A stretch of DNA of 64,000 nt. It comes from Hansfordia pulvinata (taxonomy: Eukaryota; Ascomycota; Sordariomycetes; Xylariales). The first letter of the stretch is position 1. The number at the start of each line of letters is the position of its first letter. Location of the stretch: assembly GCA_006538405.1 (NCBI GenBank), contig BJKQ01000010.1:372001-436000 (forward strand). The letters are read 5' to 3'. The notes below the pieces were generated by a model that was not told the origin of the DNA, searched no databases, and saw only the letters and a program-made list of their open reading frames with translations. This document shows, piece by piece, positions 10,486-21,979 of the stretch. Made by a program: the position numbers and the translations under genes.

Positions 10486-13400
10486 TCACACGAGCACCAC
10501 CCACAGCGACGCCCCCAGCACCGCCGCCATGCACGTGGCCAGCAGCTGCGCCGGGTCCGCGGGACGCGCCGCCGCGCAGCGCGTCCGAGGACGCCGGCTG
10601 CTCGTTGCCGTGGTGAAGACGTTGTTGCTCTGCGGCGTCGGCGCGGCGGCCGCGGCCGCGGTGGGGGCGGGGGGCGTGGCGGGGCCGCCGGGCGTCGGCG
10701 TCGGCGCTCCCGCGACCACCATGTTGCCGCTGCTGCTGCTGCTCGGGCGGGTCATGCCCGGCGAGCGCAGGGTGCCGCCGGTGGGTCCCGCGGGCGCGGT
10801 CCCGTTGCGCCACGCGCCCACCACCGGGTACGGGGGCCCCGAGGGGCGGGGAAGGAGGACGGGGAGGAGGAGGAGGAGGAGGAGGCCGGGAGCGGGATCA
10901 CGGTGCTGGTCACGCGCAGAGTGCGGACCGTCTCGAGGGTGCGGGCGCGCGTGACGGTCTCGACCGTCATCTGCGGCGGCGGCGGCGCGGGCGCCGACGA
11001 CGGGTGCGGCGGGGCGGAGGCGGGGAGGGACGGCGGGAGGGCGGCAGGCTGGGCGCCGCCACGGGCCGCGTCACCGTCTCGCACTCCTCGGTCACCGTCT
11101 GCGTCGTCACGAGGCGCTCCAGGGTCGTCAGGTGGGCGGCCGCGGGCATGGGCTGCGACGTCACGGCCGGAGACGCGGACGGGGACGCGGCCGGCCTCAC
11201 GGCGGAGGAGGGGGCGCCCGCGCCCGCGGCCGAGGGCGAGGGGCGGGCGAACGAGGTCGCCGTCGCCGAGCTACTGACGCTAGGCGGCAGCGGTCGGGGC
11301 GCCTCGGTCTGCTGTTCCCCATCCTCGTCGTCCTCGTCGCAGTCGGTGGGCATGGTCAGGGTTGTCGTCGTCGCCTTCGCAGCGGCGGGGCCGGGTTGGA
11401 CGACGAAGCCGCCAGCAGCGCCGTCGAGGTCGCGGTGGGCGCCGGCTGCTGCTGCCGGCACAGCTCGTCGGGCCCGCACGGCCGCGTGACGACGTGGCCG
11501 GCGCTCGTGTAGGTCGTGAAGCGCGCCACGGGCTTGGCCGTCGTGGTCGCGGCAGAGGCGGCCGAGCTCTGTTGCTGCTGCTGTTGCTGCTTGGGGCTGG
11601 GGCTGGGGCCTGCGGAGGTCATCGGTCGCGGAGCCACGAAGCCCGTGCTGCTGGCCCGCAGTGCCGGCGACGCGGGCATGTCCTCGGTGCAGCTCGTCGT
11701 GGTCGACACGGCCGGGGCCGCGCGGGTGCTGGTGATGGTCAGAGTGTGGCCGATGAAGGAGGACGGCGGGGCCGCCGCCGTCGGCCTGCCGGGGCTGGCC
11801 ATCCCGCCGGGGCCGTCGCCGTCGCCGTTGCGGTCGTGGTCGCTGCCGTGCTCGTGGCCGTGACCGTGGTCGCCGTCACCGTTGTGGTCATGTTCGTCGT
11901 CGCCGTGGTCGCCAGGGCACGAGCCGCGGATGTGTCCCGGCTCGTTGCTGCCCGGCGGGACGGCCACGAGATCCGGCTTCTCGCTGCACGACTTGTACTC
12001 GGCCATCCACAGGGCGTTGTTGGTCTGGTCAAAAGTGACTGCACCATTCACACGTCAGTATGGGCCACACAGGCAGCAGGCAGGACAGGGGAAAGGGAGG
12101 GCACCCACCATAAGCGCCGCGCAAGAAGGTGTCGCCGAGGATCCACACGCCGACGTCCTTGCCGTACCAGGCTCCCAGGTAGCACTCGGTGCCGCTGTTC
12201 CAGATGAAGTCGCGGTAGCTGACGCTGACGCGGACGTCGCCGTCGAACCAGAACTCGACCGCGCCGTCGCGGTCCTGGTGCTCGCAGGGCACCGTGTAGC
12301 CGCCCTGGTCGTCGGGCTCGGCGCCCTCGAACTCGCGCGCCAGCGCGTCCACCACCGGCCGCGGCAGCAGCGATAGCGTCGTCCCCGAGTCGACGATGAC
12401 GTCCAGCGGCATCGCCCGGTCCACCACCGCCTTGGTCGACGTCGCCGCCCGGGACGCCCCGGCGGGGCTGGCGCCCGGCGGCCGCACGCCCATCCCGTGG
12501 AGCTGCACCTGGTAGTGTCTTGAGGGTGTGTGAGCAGGCGGCGAGATGATTCACGCGGCAGGGGAGACAGAGACAGGGCACTCACGCGTTGGAGGGGTCG
12601 GTGGGGATCTTCTTCAGGAACCCAGAGTACTTGGATTTGTCGACGCCGCCAAAGACGATTTGACCAGTGACGACGGCTTTCAAGGTGTCAGCTTTTGGGC
12701 GGTGGTATGGGCGATGCGCTGTGGCCATGCCAACTCACCTCCCGGGTCTGCCTGCTTGCCAAAGTCCAGACTGAACAGGCGCGTGTTGGTGAAACCTTGG
12801 TCGGCCAGAGAATCAATGACGATGGGATAGTCGAGGAACCCGTTGCCCTGTCCGTGAGCCAGGCCCATGATGCCGAACCACACCTGGTTCGACTTTTTGG
12901 CCACGCCAAACTGCTGCCTCTCGAGCTTGGCTCCTGGAGACGGATGGCTGTCAGCTGCTTGTTCCCCTCGCAACGGAAGTCAATGATCACAACCTACCTT
13001 GTAAGAATATGTCGTCTGTCCAGTACGAGCCCTCGACAGTACCGCTGCCGTACTCAATGTGGAAGTTTGTCTTCATGTCCTTGGCCGTCTTGGACTGCTT
13101 GGGGTCATAGTGGCCAAAGGCGTCGCAGAGTTCGGGGATGCTCGAGTCGTCGCATGACGGATCAACCCACAGCTCGAAGGAGCCCGTGTCAAGAAGCACG
13201 TCGACGGTCTGTGGTGGCTGGCTGGAGCCGATGGTGACTGCAGATGTGAGTTAGCCCCGAGTCCAGTCGGTCGGTGACTTTTGACCGCCATGGATCTAAT
13301 CTGTGCCCACCTTCTGCCAAATATGCTGCCCCGTACACGCCCAGGACATCGGACTTGAAGAATCGTTTTGCTAAACTGGGCGTCGCAATGCCGCTATGGT

Positions 13401-13566
13401 CTACCCGCTTGAGGGGCAAGGCGAGGAAGGAGGAAGGAGGCGCGGCGACTTGTGAAGATGCGTTCGCGCGGTCTACCGCAGACAGTGCGCTGTCGTCTCT
13501 TGCGCCGTGGGCGAGGGGCAGCAAGGCGCACAGCGATAAGATGGGGATCTGGAGGAGCTGCAACAT
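10486..13566 (-). CDS. Pepsin-type aspartic protease with Ser/Thr-rich GPI-type tail
   Basis: Six exons are well supported: 13566-13311, 13237-12998, 12933-12739, 12676-12586, 12518-12109 and 12038-10486. All junctions have GT and AG ends and keep phase. A signal peptide (MLQLLQIPILSLCALLPLAHG) starts the protein. The first active-site motif is LLDTGS in exon 2 and the second is IVDSGTT in exon 5, both with their aspartates. About 500 residues rich in Ser, Thr, Pro, His and Gln follow the catalytic domain, ending in a hydrophobic stretch (LLATCMAAVLGASL) that fits GPI attachment. This layout resembles yapsin-like surface proteases of fungi. The tail frame slips three times, near 11365, 11060 and 10840. 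Each slip is repaired by one missing base, so the gene is probably intact. Confidence 0.85.
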
Positions 13567-14622
13567 TTTGCCTTGCTTTCAAAGGCTGTGCAGCACAGAA
13601 GTCGGTTTGAAGAAGAGGACCTCAAGCTCTGTTGTTCCGGCAGGCCAGCGTCGGCGACGGCATGGTTATAACCAAGTATCGGTGGAATCTAGAGGCGATA
13701 CTAAGCCGCTGGGTATTGGAAACCCAAGAATGCAGGACTGGGAAAATGGCCGGCGCTGACGAGCCACAGTGGCAGCGCGCGATGTAAGACAACTGGCGCG
13801 TGGTTGGGAGACGGGGTGCCAGGGGCCAGACCCTTAATGCAGAGGCGACGGCATTCCAGGGCCCGGTGGTGAGCGATGCGCCCGCCGTCGACATATCCCG
13901 ATCGGGCGCAACGCGGTACCGCACTATCAGCAGGGCGATGGCGACGCTCGCCCCCCGCGCGCGCGACGACTGGTGCCGCGCCAGTGCGCGGCGCTCTGTG
14001 CCGTCTGACCCTGCGCCGCCGTCAGTCGCAAGGTACGAGTATCGCGAGTGGGTGCAGAAAGGGGCAGAAGTGGGAGTGGGGCATCCTCCCCTGCAGGGAG
14101 AAACATTGACGCAAAGGGAGGACGGTCAAGCCCTGCAAGGCTGTGGCCCGTCTTCTCAAGAACGTATTGCCAGGTATAGAGGAGGATAGATTGGAATGGC
14201 ATTGCCGGACTGCTTATAGTATCATCGTCGCCCACTCCCGGCACTGCCTCGTAGGGCTGCTCTGCTACGTGAGCTGCTGTGAGTGCGACGACTCGAAGCC
14301 GCCTGGGCTGCCTCAGCCTGCACACTCCGCACTCGTATGCCTGCCGATCGAGAAACAAGGTCGAGCATATGGCCATTCTTGGGCTGGCGATCAAACCTGG
14401 ATAGATGGGTCGGCCCCCAGCAGATGCGGGCTCTCGGGGTTTGGCGCACGCGAGCAGGTGGGTGGGAATGCCAGCAGGGGCTTCTAGAATCACAGAGAGA
14501 ACTTGTACCCGCCCCCTCTGTTCTGCACATTCCAGCGCGCTGTTAATGGAGAATAGCTCTCTGTTAAATTGCCTACCTACAAGGCCATCTAGCCGGCGGC
14601 AGCTGGTGAGAGACAGTCAGCC
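13567..14622. other. Intergenic, protease promoter side
   Basis: This region lies between the protease start and the 3' end of the AMMECR1 gene. It includes one TACGAGTA motif at 14034-14041. No supported gene. Confidence 0.55.
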
Positions 14623-15435
14623 TCATGCCTTGCCCTTCTTGGCGGCCCAGTCGCTCCAGAGTTTGAATTCGGCATGGTCGAGCTCTTGCTTCTTGCCCTG
14701 GTAGCGCACCACCTTGAGGGCGACGGCGTCCCATTTGTCCTTGTTGCCGACCCAGCCGGCCTTGCGCATGAGGCTGACCAGGGTCTCGTCCTTGGTCCAG
14801 CCCTGCTCGACGGCGACGTCGGGGAGATAGGTGGCGCCGTAGCGGCGGCCGCGGTCGGTGAAGCTGATGCGGATGCCGTGGGTGCCGAGGTCCCAGTCCA
14901 TGGGGTCGGCGCAGTCCTCAAAGTCGGTCAGCAGGGTGACGGCCACCTGGAGGGAGGGCAGCTCGCGCTTGGCGATGGGGTCGAAGCGCGTGTCGTGGAT
15001 GGCCGAGGTGATGGCGTAGTCGGCGAGGCCCTCCTCGAGGTCCTGGGCCTCGAAGGTGCCGATGCAGCCGCGCAGCGAGGTGTGGCCCGAGCGGAGCGAG
15101 ACGGTGTTCCAGGTGACAAAGAGGGGCGACTCGGAGACGGCGGCGGGCAGCGACGAGGTCGAGGTGGCGGGGGTGTCGTCGGGCAGCTGCAGGCTGGAGC
15201 CGGAGCTGTCGGCAGAAGAGGGGCTGTCGGAGCCGGGGGTGGACTGGGCGACGCGGCGCAGAGCGGGGATCTGCTTCTTGAGGGCGTGGATCTTGGAGGT
15301 GGGGGCGTCGTCGTCGTTGGAGTTGCAGTACTCGTCCCAGGACTTGAGGATGTCCTCGAGGGGCATGGGCCGGCGCTTGTCGTGGTGCGCGGCCAGCGTC
15401 TCGAAGCAATAGAGGCAGTGCTCGACGGTAGCCAT
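14623..15435 (-). CDS. AMMECR1-domain protein
   Basis: A single exon of 270 residues starting at the ATG at 15435 (GCCATGGCT on the plus strand); the frame is open further upstream but without support. The hallmark LRGCIGTF is present, followed by the conserved block with DTRFDPI, LPSLQVAVTLLTDFE and THGIRISF. The AMMECR1 domain fills roughly residues 100-265. A Ser/Thr/Pro-rich insert lies between the N-terminal CLYCFETL segment and the domain. The family occurs in archaea and eukaryotes. Its biochemical activity is not settled, so no reaction is assigned. It is divergent from FEN1, with about 1.7 kb between the two starts. Confidence 0.9.
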   Translation of the reverse strand: MATVEHCLYCFETLAAHHDKRRPMPLEDILKSWDEYCNSNDDDAPTSKIHALKKQIPALRRVAQSTPGSDSPSSADSSGSSLQLPDDTPATSTSSLPAAVSESPLFVTWNTVSLRSGHTSLRGCIGTFEAQDLEEGLADYAITSAIHDTRFDPIAKRELPSLQVAVTLLTDFEDCADPMDWDLGTHGIRISFTDRGRRYGATYLPDVAVEQGWTKDETLVSLMRKAGWVGNKDKWDAVALKVVRYQGKKQELDHAEFKLWSDWAAKKGKA

Positions 15436-17111
15436 GGCGGCGGCGGCGGCAGCGGCGTCGTGGGGTGATGGGCGGGGGGTTGACTGGTGGTCCGAGAGCA
15501 GCCGGGGCGGAAGCAGGCAAGCCGTTGGCAGTGGAGTGGACTTGGGCGACTTCAGGAAGAACGGGAGACGAGAGACGAGAGACGAGAGGCGGAAGAAACG
15601 GGGGGAAAGGCGACGCTTTTGGATGTCTGAATGAGACGATGGGCGGACGGCAGGTGCGATGCACATGCACGCACATGCAGTGCGGACACGGACCGGCGGC
15701 TCACATGCAACAACGGCGACGGCGCTGCTTCAACCAGTGCAGTTCCATTCATCTTGAGCACGAGTAGGTACTCACTCGTATTACGCGACGCCCGGGCGCG
15801 TTTGAAGTGGCGTCAAGAGAAGGCCTGCTCACATCATACATCATGCCCTCGATTGTGCATCATGCCCTCAATTGTACATCATGCCCTCAACTGGCTTCTT
15901 CCACCTCGCTTCCAGCGTTGAGTCCTCTAGTCGCATGAGCCTGGGCGACCCTGCACATTCCGCGCATGTTCAACCACTCCGGGAACCGACGGCTTCAAAG
16001 AGCGCCCGTCAGCTTGCCTGACGTGATAGCTGCTACCTACTGCACCGCATACTGTAGACTGGCGTCCCAGGTCAGGCCGGTCAGGCCTGCCTGAGCCGAG
16101 CCCGCAGCCCCGCACCCCGCGTCGGTCCACTTGCGGCTTGTGCCCTCGTGCATTCATGCTTTCAAGGCTTCTGGGTACGCCTGGGCTGCCACGGCGGCCT
16201 CCACTGCGCCCAGAGACAAACTCACGGTCCTGGAGGGAGGGAGGGATGGGTGGAGGGAGGGATGAATCGTGGAGGGGCAGACGCGAGGTGGGGCAGCTGG
16301 GTTCGTAGGTCTCAACTCGTTGATGACGCTCCTCCATCACCCTGTCCCGAACCCAACTCAAAGTGCTTCGGAACCCGGAATCTCAGCGGTCAGAGTCAAG
16401 ATCCCGTTGTTTCCCTAAACCTTGCGAGCGTGTCAAACGATGCATGTACGAGTGCTCGTCTAAGTCACCTAGTGCCACAAACTGGAAGCCTGTCTGTCTG
16501 CCAGTCATCAGTGAAGCCGTACTGGAACATGGCTTAAGTGCATAACCACGATCTGCTCTACTCGCAGACGCCAGCCGGTGCGACCCTTTCTCGAGTCTTG
16601 CTATGGAGAAAATCTATTAGCCTGACCAGCTGGCAAGACACAGGAGGTGTACAAGACTTCGAACAAGATCTGCTACGAGTAGAGCCATGTGTAGCATGTC
16701 GTCGCCAACGACACTGAAGAACAGAATCGATATTCGCCTCGGTCATCCCGCCCCATCGTGCAAGCCAGGGTACGTACCTATTCCAGGCAACCCGCCTTGA
16801 AGCCATGCCCAAACTGGACCTACCCTTGGGGTACCTCGATACTTCCCGCCAGGAGAAGCACGGTCGGGCCCCACCTCTTTAATGGATTCCGCTAGACAGG
16901 CGCCATGGCGCGTCGCTCAGAGGGCTCTGGCGCGTCGAGTTCGCGCTGCCATCGTGACATCACCTTGGGTTCTCTCCCTTCTCCCTCCACCGTCTGGCCC
17001 ATTCGCCCTCATTCCCAACCCAACACCACGATCGCGCCCGCCCGCAGCAGAGCTTGACCGCCGACCACCAAGACCGACGCCCTTGCCACCCTACCGACCC
17101 GTGCCGCCACC
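15436..17111. other. Divergent intergenic region between AMMECR1 and FEN1 genes
   Basis: Probable promoters for both genes. It holds a 19-base tandem repeat at 15839-15894 and a TACGAGTA motif at 16674-16681. No coding sequence was supported. Confidence 0.55.
15839..15894. repeat. 19-base tandem repeat, three copies
   Basis: Units start with CATCATGCCCTC and continue as GATTGTG, AATTGTA and AACTGG in turn. The copies differ by a few bases. It is intergenic, about 400 bases upstream of the AMMECR1 start. Confidence 0.85.
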
Positions 17112-18386
17112 ATGGGTATCAAGCACCTCTTCCAGATCATCAAGGAGGAGGCTCCCGATGCCGTCAAGGAGGGCGACATCAAGGCCCAGTTCGGCCGCAA
17201 GGTCGCCATCGACGCCTCCATGAGCATCTATAGCTTCATGATTGCCGTCCGATCCGAGGGCCAACAGCTGATGAACGAGGACGGCGCCACCACCTCCCAC
17301 ATCATGGGCATGTTCTACCGCACCCTCCGCATGGTCGAGAACGGCATCAAGCCCCTCTACGTCTTCGATGGCGCCCCGCCCAAGCTCAAGTCCGGTGAGC
17401 TGGCCAAACGCTTCCAGCGCAAGGCGGAGGCCACCGAGTCCCTGGAGGAGGCCAAGGAAACAGGCACCGCCGAGGATGTCGAGAAGTTCTCCCGCAGGAC
17501 CGTCCGCGTCACCCGCGAGCACAACGAGGAGTGCCAGCGCCTTCTGAAGCTCATGGGCATCCCTTACATCATTGCCCCTACCGAGGCTGAGGCCCAGTGC
17601 GCTGCCCTGGCCAGGGCCGGCAAAGTATACGCCGCGGCGAGTGAAGACATGGACACGCTCTGCTTCGACAGCCCGATCCTCCTGCGCCACCTCACCTTCA
17701 GCGAGCAGCGCAAAGAGCCCATCCAGGAGATCCACGTCGACAGGGTGCTCGAGGGTCTAAACATGGAGCGCAAACAGGTAGGCCAGCTCTCCATCAGCGC
17801 AAGGCGCGAGACCAAACCCCCCCCCTTCGCGCAAAGGCATCACTTTTACTGACGCGATGCCGTTTCAGTTTGTCGACATGTGCATCCTCCTCGGCTGTGA
17901 CTACCTCGACCCCATTCCCAAGGTCGGCCCCAACACAGCGCTCAAGCTGATTCGCGAGCACGGCGATCTGGAGAGCGTTGTCGAGTTCATCAAGAAGGAC
18001 CCCAAGGAGAAGTACACGCTGCCGAGGACTGGCCGTACCAGGACGCGCGGACCCTGTTCTTCGAGCCCGATGTCCGCAAGGCCGATGACCCGCTGTGCGA
18101 CTTCAAGTGGGACAAGCCTGACATTGACGGGCTCGTCGCATTCTTGGTAGGCGAGAAGAACTTCAACGAGGACCGCGTGCGGTCCGCAGGCGCGCGCCTG
18201 GAGAAGAACATGAAGAGCTCTCAGCAGGCCCGCCTGGAGGGCTTCTTCAAGCCTGTGCCCAAGACGGATGAGCAGAAGGCGGCGCACAAGCGCAAGATCG
18301 AGGAGCAGAACGACGCCAAGAAGAAGAAGCTCAAGGAGGACAAGAAGGAGAAGGCCAAAGCCAAGGCCAAGCCCAGGGGTGCATGA
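17112..18386 (+). CDS. FEN1: Flap endonuclease 1
   Basis: The structure-specific 5' nuclease that trims flaps during Okazaki fragment maturation and base-excision repair. Exon 1 (17112-17777) begins [15 protein letters not shown], matching the buried N-terminus of FEN1. It carries the metal-site motifs [21 protein letters not shown] and SEDMDTL. Intron 17778-17868 has GTAGGC and CAG ends. Exon 2 starts [12 protein letters not shown], the conserved GCDY block. After KYTLP the frame breaks at 18021-18025. Inserting one base restores the expected EDWPYQDAR continuation, through [19 protein letters not shown] to the end at 18386. The C-terminus has a PCNA-binding PIP box (QARLEGFF) and a lysine-rich tail. 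Because FEN1 is a core replication gene, the break is probably a sequence error. Confidence 0.93.
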
Positions 18387-18758
18387 GGGACAGACAGCTT
18401 GGCGGCGGTTTTTGGTTTGATGGTTCTATCGGTAGGCGTTGGCGGTGCGGCATGGAAAACAGCTGGCGTTGGGGTTTCTACAGGTCTCTACATAACCGGT
18501 CTTGTCACGGCCTGGGCAAGTTTTATCATGGTGGCTATCAATATGTGTTGCCTGGAATATTAAGACTATACATGTCAGGACCAAGTCTTCATCCTCGAGA
18601 TTGCGCATCTTGCCCAGCAGAGTCGTACTTGTTCGTCTGAACCCCTGCACCAGAGGCAGTAAACCGTGACCAAGAAAGAATCGCCTGCGTCTGGCGGGTG
18701 GCAGTATTGTTGCGCCGGACCCGCACAGAGGACCTGGGAGGGCGAAGTGAGATAACAG

Positions 18759-18766
18759 TGACGTCA
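18759..18766. promoter_or_regulatory. CRE-type palindrome TGACGTCA
   Basis: A perfect TGACGTCA site, the classic target of bZIP factors of the ATF/CREB type. It lies about 370 bases before the ATG at 19135. Binding is inferred from sequence only. Confidence 0.5.
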
Positions 18767-18916
18767 CGACATCTCGCGACACGCCCCAATTGACCAAGAA
18801 GTGGCCCCCTCTGGTGCCGATACTGCAGCGAATCGACCCAGCCCACGTGCCAGCTTGACTGCGAGCTTTTGAACGACACGAACAGACACGCGCGACCGGT
18901 GTTCCCGCTACGTGTA

Positions 18917-18921
18917 CCAAT
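18917..18921 (+). promoter_or_regulatory. CCAAT box
   Basis: A CCAAT pentamer about 215 bases upstream of the ATG at 19135, in a position usual for HAP-complex binding. A five-base match can arise by chance. Confidence 0.3.
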
Positions 18922-19134
18922 AGCGCAGAGAAAGAAACGGAACGACGCAACATTGTCAGCGCCATCAGTCTCCCTCGGTAACCTACCTCGAGGGATTTGT
19001 CCTCGCCACATTCACGCTCACGCTCACGCCGTCCAACCCGGCTAGGCCCACGCCGGCGCGTCGAGCGGAAGGCTAGATCCGGAGCCGCTCAGACCACAGC
19101 GAGGGAGAGACCCCACAAGAAGGAGAAAGGGGCA

Positions 19135-19574
19135 ATGCACCGACTCGCAGGCCGCTCGACCGCAGCCGCCGCCGCGATGACCACCACCACCGGCGCGGCG
19201 GCAGGCAACGCAGCGACGGCCCTCCCGCGCAGCGCCGCACAGGCCACGGTCCCGGCATCGGCCCGGACGTACGGGTCCGGAAGCGAGGGCTTGGCGGAGA
19301 AGGAGGAGGAGGAGGAGGAGGAGGGGTTGGACGCGGCGACGAGGCCGGGGCACCACGTCGCGGCGGCGCAGAAGCAGCATGCGGAGCAGACACGGAAGAA
19401 GCAGACGCCGCAGAAAGAAGAGAAGACGACAGCACAGCGCGACGAGGAGCTGGCGCGGCGGATGGCGGGCCTGGCCGGGGACGGGGCGAGGGCCACGCCG
19501 GGGTCGAGTTCGAGGACGGGCAGCCCGTGGCGATGCGGCGCAGCGTGCGCGCCAACATGTTCCGCTACATCTGA
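19135..19574 (+). CDS. Small conserved hypothetical protein, probably mitochondrial
   Basis: The reading starts MHRLAGRSTAAAAA and has an Ala/Thr/Arg-rich N-terminus poor in acidic residues, compatible with a mitochondrial presequence. A run of glutamates (from a GGA-rich tract at about 19300-19325) and a Gln/Lys-rich helical stretch follow. The plain frame runs on to 19599 with an unlikely Cys/Ser-rich end. If one base is missing in the GGGG near 19500, the frame instead ends EDGQPVAMRRSVRANMFRYI at the TGA at 19572-19574, which looks like a conserved C-terminus. About 146 residues. I do not recognise a function. Confidence 0.6.
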
Positions 19575-20009
19575 CCGGTCTGCGAGGGGAACGTCGTGAT
19601 CGGCGTGTCGTGGGCTTCCCGAGCCGGAGTTCACAGGTCTGGGGCAGGGACTCATGCAGGCCGCGCCGCGGCGCGAGACGTTGGGGCCTTGGTTGGCGGA
19701 CTGACCTGCCACTGTCGGAAGAGCGGATTGAGAATGGCATTGTCACTGAACAACACGCGGTCGAGATGCGTCCACTCGTCGAAATACTGCCTGTAACTCT
19801 ATTCATGTTGTCGCTCACGTGGAATCGCAGCAGCTATCTGCCCGTCTGCGTCTGTCTCGATACACTCCCCCCAGTGCCAGACCCAAAAATGGTGGCCAGG
19901 CTGACACAAGACGCAAGCCCCTGTACCCATTACCCAAAACCCATGACACCCTCCCAATACGCCGGAAAGCAAAAACGAGCAGATCTGGCGGCGCCCGCCC
20001 TGCCCAACC
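19575..20009. other. Intergenic, convergent 3' ends
   Basis: This region lies between the small mitochondrial-type gene and the hydrolase. No gene supported. Confidence 0.5.
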
Positions 20010-21258
20010 TCAGAAGTAGGCCAGCTTCTTGATGGCGGACGCGACGTCGAGCGTGGCCTTCATGGCCTCGGGGCTCCAGGCGGCCATCTGCAGGAAGCCG
20101 TGGGTCAGCGCCGGGTAGTGGTACCACTCGACGCGCCCGCCGCCGGAGCGCATGCGCGAGGCGTAGTCGAGGCCCACGTCGCGCGTCGGGTCGAAGCCGC
20201 ACGTGTAGATGGCCGCGTGCGGCAGGCCGCCCAGCTTGGGCGCGTCCTGGTAGCCCGGCATCAGGTACCGGTCCGTCAGCGGGTGCGACTTGTCGGGCGC
20301 CCGCCGCGCGTAGTGGTTCGCGAAGGAGAGGACCGCGTTGCCTGTGGGCGGTCACGACCGTCGGGTTAGCCTACGCCAGGTCGTGGGGCGGTTTGTTGTC
20401 CACACACACACCCCTCTCTGAGGAGAGTGCAAGGGAAAAGGGCGGCAACACCGCGAGATTAGGGGCCTCACCTTCGAGATAGTAGCCGGTATTGTTCTCC
20501 GAGGCGGCTGGCGTGTCGTACGGCAGCTTGGTCAACGGAGAAATGAGGATCTGAGCCTTGAGCGGCTTCTTGTTGTCGTCTTTGATCCGCAGGCACACGG
20601 CAGTCGTGACTATCACGTCGTGTCAGCAGACGTCACCGTGTTGGGCCGGAATGACACTCACAAGTAGCCCCCGACGAGTCGCCTCCCCCTATTATCCGGT
20701 CTGCATCTATGCCGTAGTACGCGCCCTCGCTGCCCGAGGCCCACTCCAGCACGTCCTCGTACTCGTCCAGCTGCGTCGGGTAAGGGTGCTCAGGAGCCAA
20801 GTGGAACTCCACGCCTACGACCTGTTCAAGTGAGGAAAGATGAGAGTTACTTCCAACTACGATCAGGTCGCACGACAGGACATTGCAAGCCGACTTACAA
20901 TAACAGCAGCAGCCTCGGACAGCAGCCTCAGTGCGTTTTCGTACTCGTCGACCGACCCGAGACCGAAGGCGCCGCCGTGGAAGTAGATCAGGGCCGGCAG
21001 CTTCTGGGACCCGTCGGCCGGGGCCGTGTGGAAGAACACCTGGGGGTAGAAAAGCCGGCAGATGACGGTGCCATGCCGCGTGCGGACGCCGGCGTAGATG
21101 ACGCGGCCGATGGGAGCGCGGCGGGCCACCTCGAGGGCCTGCCAGCCAAAGACCTCGAGGTGGCGGCGGCGCTCCCGGTGCAGGTTGCCGTCGCCGGTGA
21201 TGCGCAGATCCGGGTGGTCCTCGAGGAACTTCTTGATCGAGGGCGCCAGCTCGTCCAT
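20010..21258 (-). CDS. Alpha/beta hydrolase, hormone-sensitive lipase type
   Basis: Four exons join cleanly: 21258-20899, 20821-20662, 20609-20472 and 20341-20010. The product is 329 residues, a normal length for the family. The start MDELAPSIKKFLEDHP looks like the usual N-terminus. The oxyanion-hole motif YFHGGAF is in exon 1. The nucleophile motif GGDSSGA is in exon 2. The acid is probably in GFDPTRDVG, and the catalytic histidine in LTHGFL, both in the last exon. Members hydrolyse short-chain esters and related small substrates; the substrate here is unknown. Directly upstream, the same reading frame continues to a good intron acceptor at 21316, and a FAR1-like exon lies 75 bases further on. 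A longer fused product is therefore possible. Confidence 0.87.
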
Positions 21259-21293
21259 GCGCAGGCCTGTCGTGGGGATCTCGCCCGCTTGGG

Positions 21294-21979
21294 CTATGGG
21301 TCGCCTGACGACTTTCTGGGTCGGGTCAGCATCTGTGCTGGGCCTGTAGGTCCAGACCATGCGCACGGGGGAGCAATGGGCAAACATACATTGGTGGCAA
21401 TGGCCTTCTTCAGCTGCCGCTTGACACAGTTGATGTCCTCGGTGCGGTCCGTCATCTCGTGGTTGTGGTGCATGCGCCCGGCGATGTAGACAAAGTGCCA
21501 CAGGCCGTCGAACGCGTACCTTTTGAGAGAACCGTTCCAGGGGCAGTCGACATTCTGGGTGGTGCGCTTGCGCTTGCGCTGGGAGTCGGGGATGGGGATC
21601 TTGTCGCGACGGCTGCCGCGCCAGCACGAGTAGTTGACGCGCTTGTAGACTTTCGTCCGAGGGTCGGCGACGCTGCGGTCCTTGGAGACCCCGAAGCCGG
21701 CATCCTGGCACGCGTGGATGACGGCCTCGTGGGCGTCGTCGTACTCGGCCCAGGTCTGCGTGGCGAGAATGCGCAGGGGCAGGGGGATGTCGGTCTCGAT
21801 GATGGGCGGCGGGGTTGGGTAGCGGCCCCGGGGGTTCCGTCGCCGTCGCCGTCCCCGTCCCCGTCGCCGGGAGTGCCGTCGGCTTCGGGCTCCGAGTCGC
21901 GGCCCTCGTTGGCTGTGAACTGGGTCTCGGTGGTGGGGTGCGCGTCTCCCCCGCCACTGGAGGGTTGTGTCGTCGCCAT
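21294..21979 (-). CDS. FAR1-like DNA-binding domain protein
   Basis: The start MATTQPSSGGG at 21979 is followed by an acidic Gly/Asp repeat. One base then appears to be missing near 21805-21830. After that the frame reads TWAEYDDAHEAVIHACQDAG, YKRVNYSCWRGS, TTQNVDCPWNGSLK, and WHFVYIAGRMHHNHE. The order of aromatic, Cys, Cys-Pro-Trp and His-x-His residues matches the FAR1/WRKY-GCM1 zinc-finger fold, common in Mutator-type transposases and in proteins derived from them. Unspliced, the frame stops at 21294 (about 228 residues). A good donor GTATGT at 21389 and acceptor CCCAG at 21316 would instead join it in frame to the hydrolase exon. No transposase domain or terminal repeats were seen. Confidence 0.6.

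Larger units (their letters stand above)
18387..19134. other. Intergenic, promoter of the small mitochondrial-type gene
   Basis: It contains a full CRE palindrome (18759-18766) and a CCAAT box (18917-18921). No supported gene. Confidence 0.55.
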
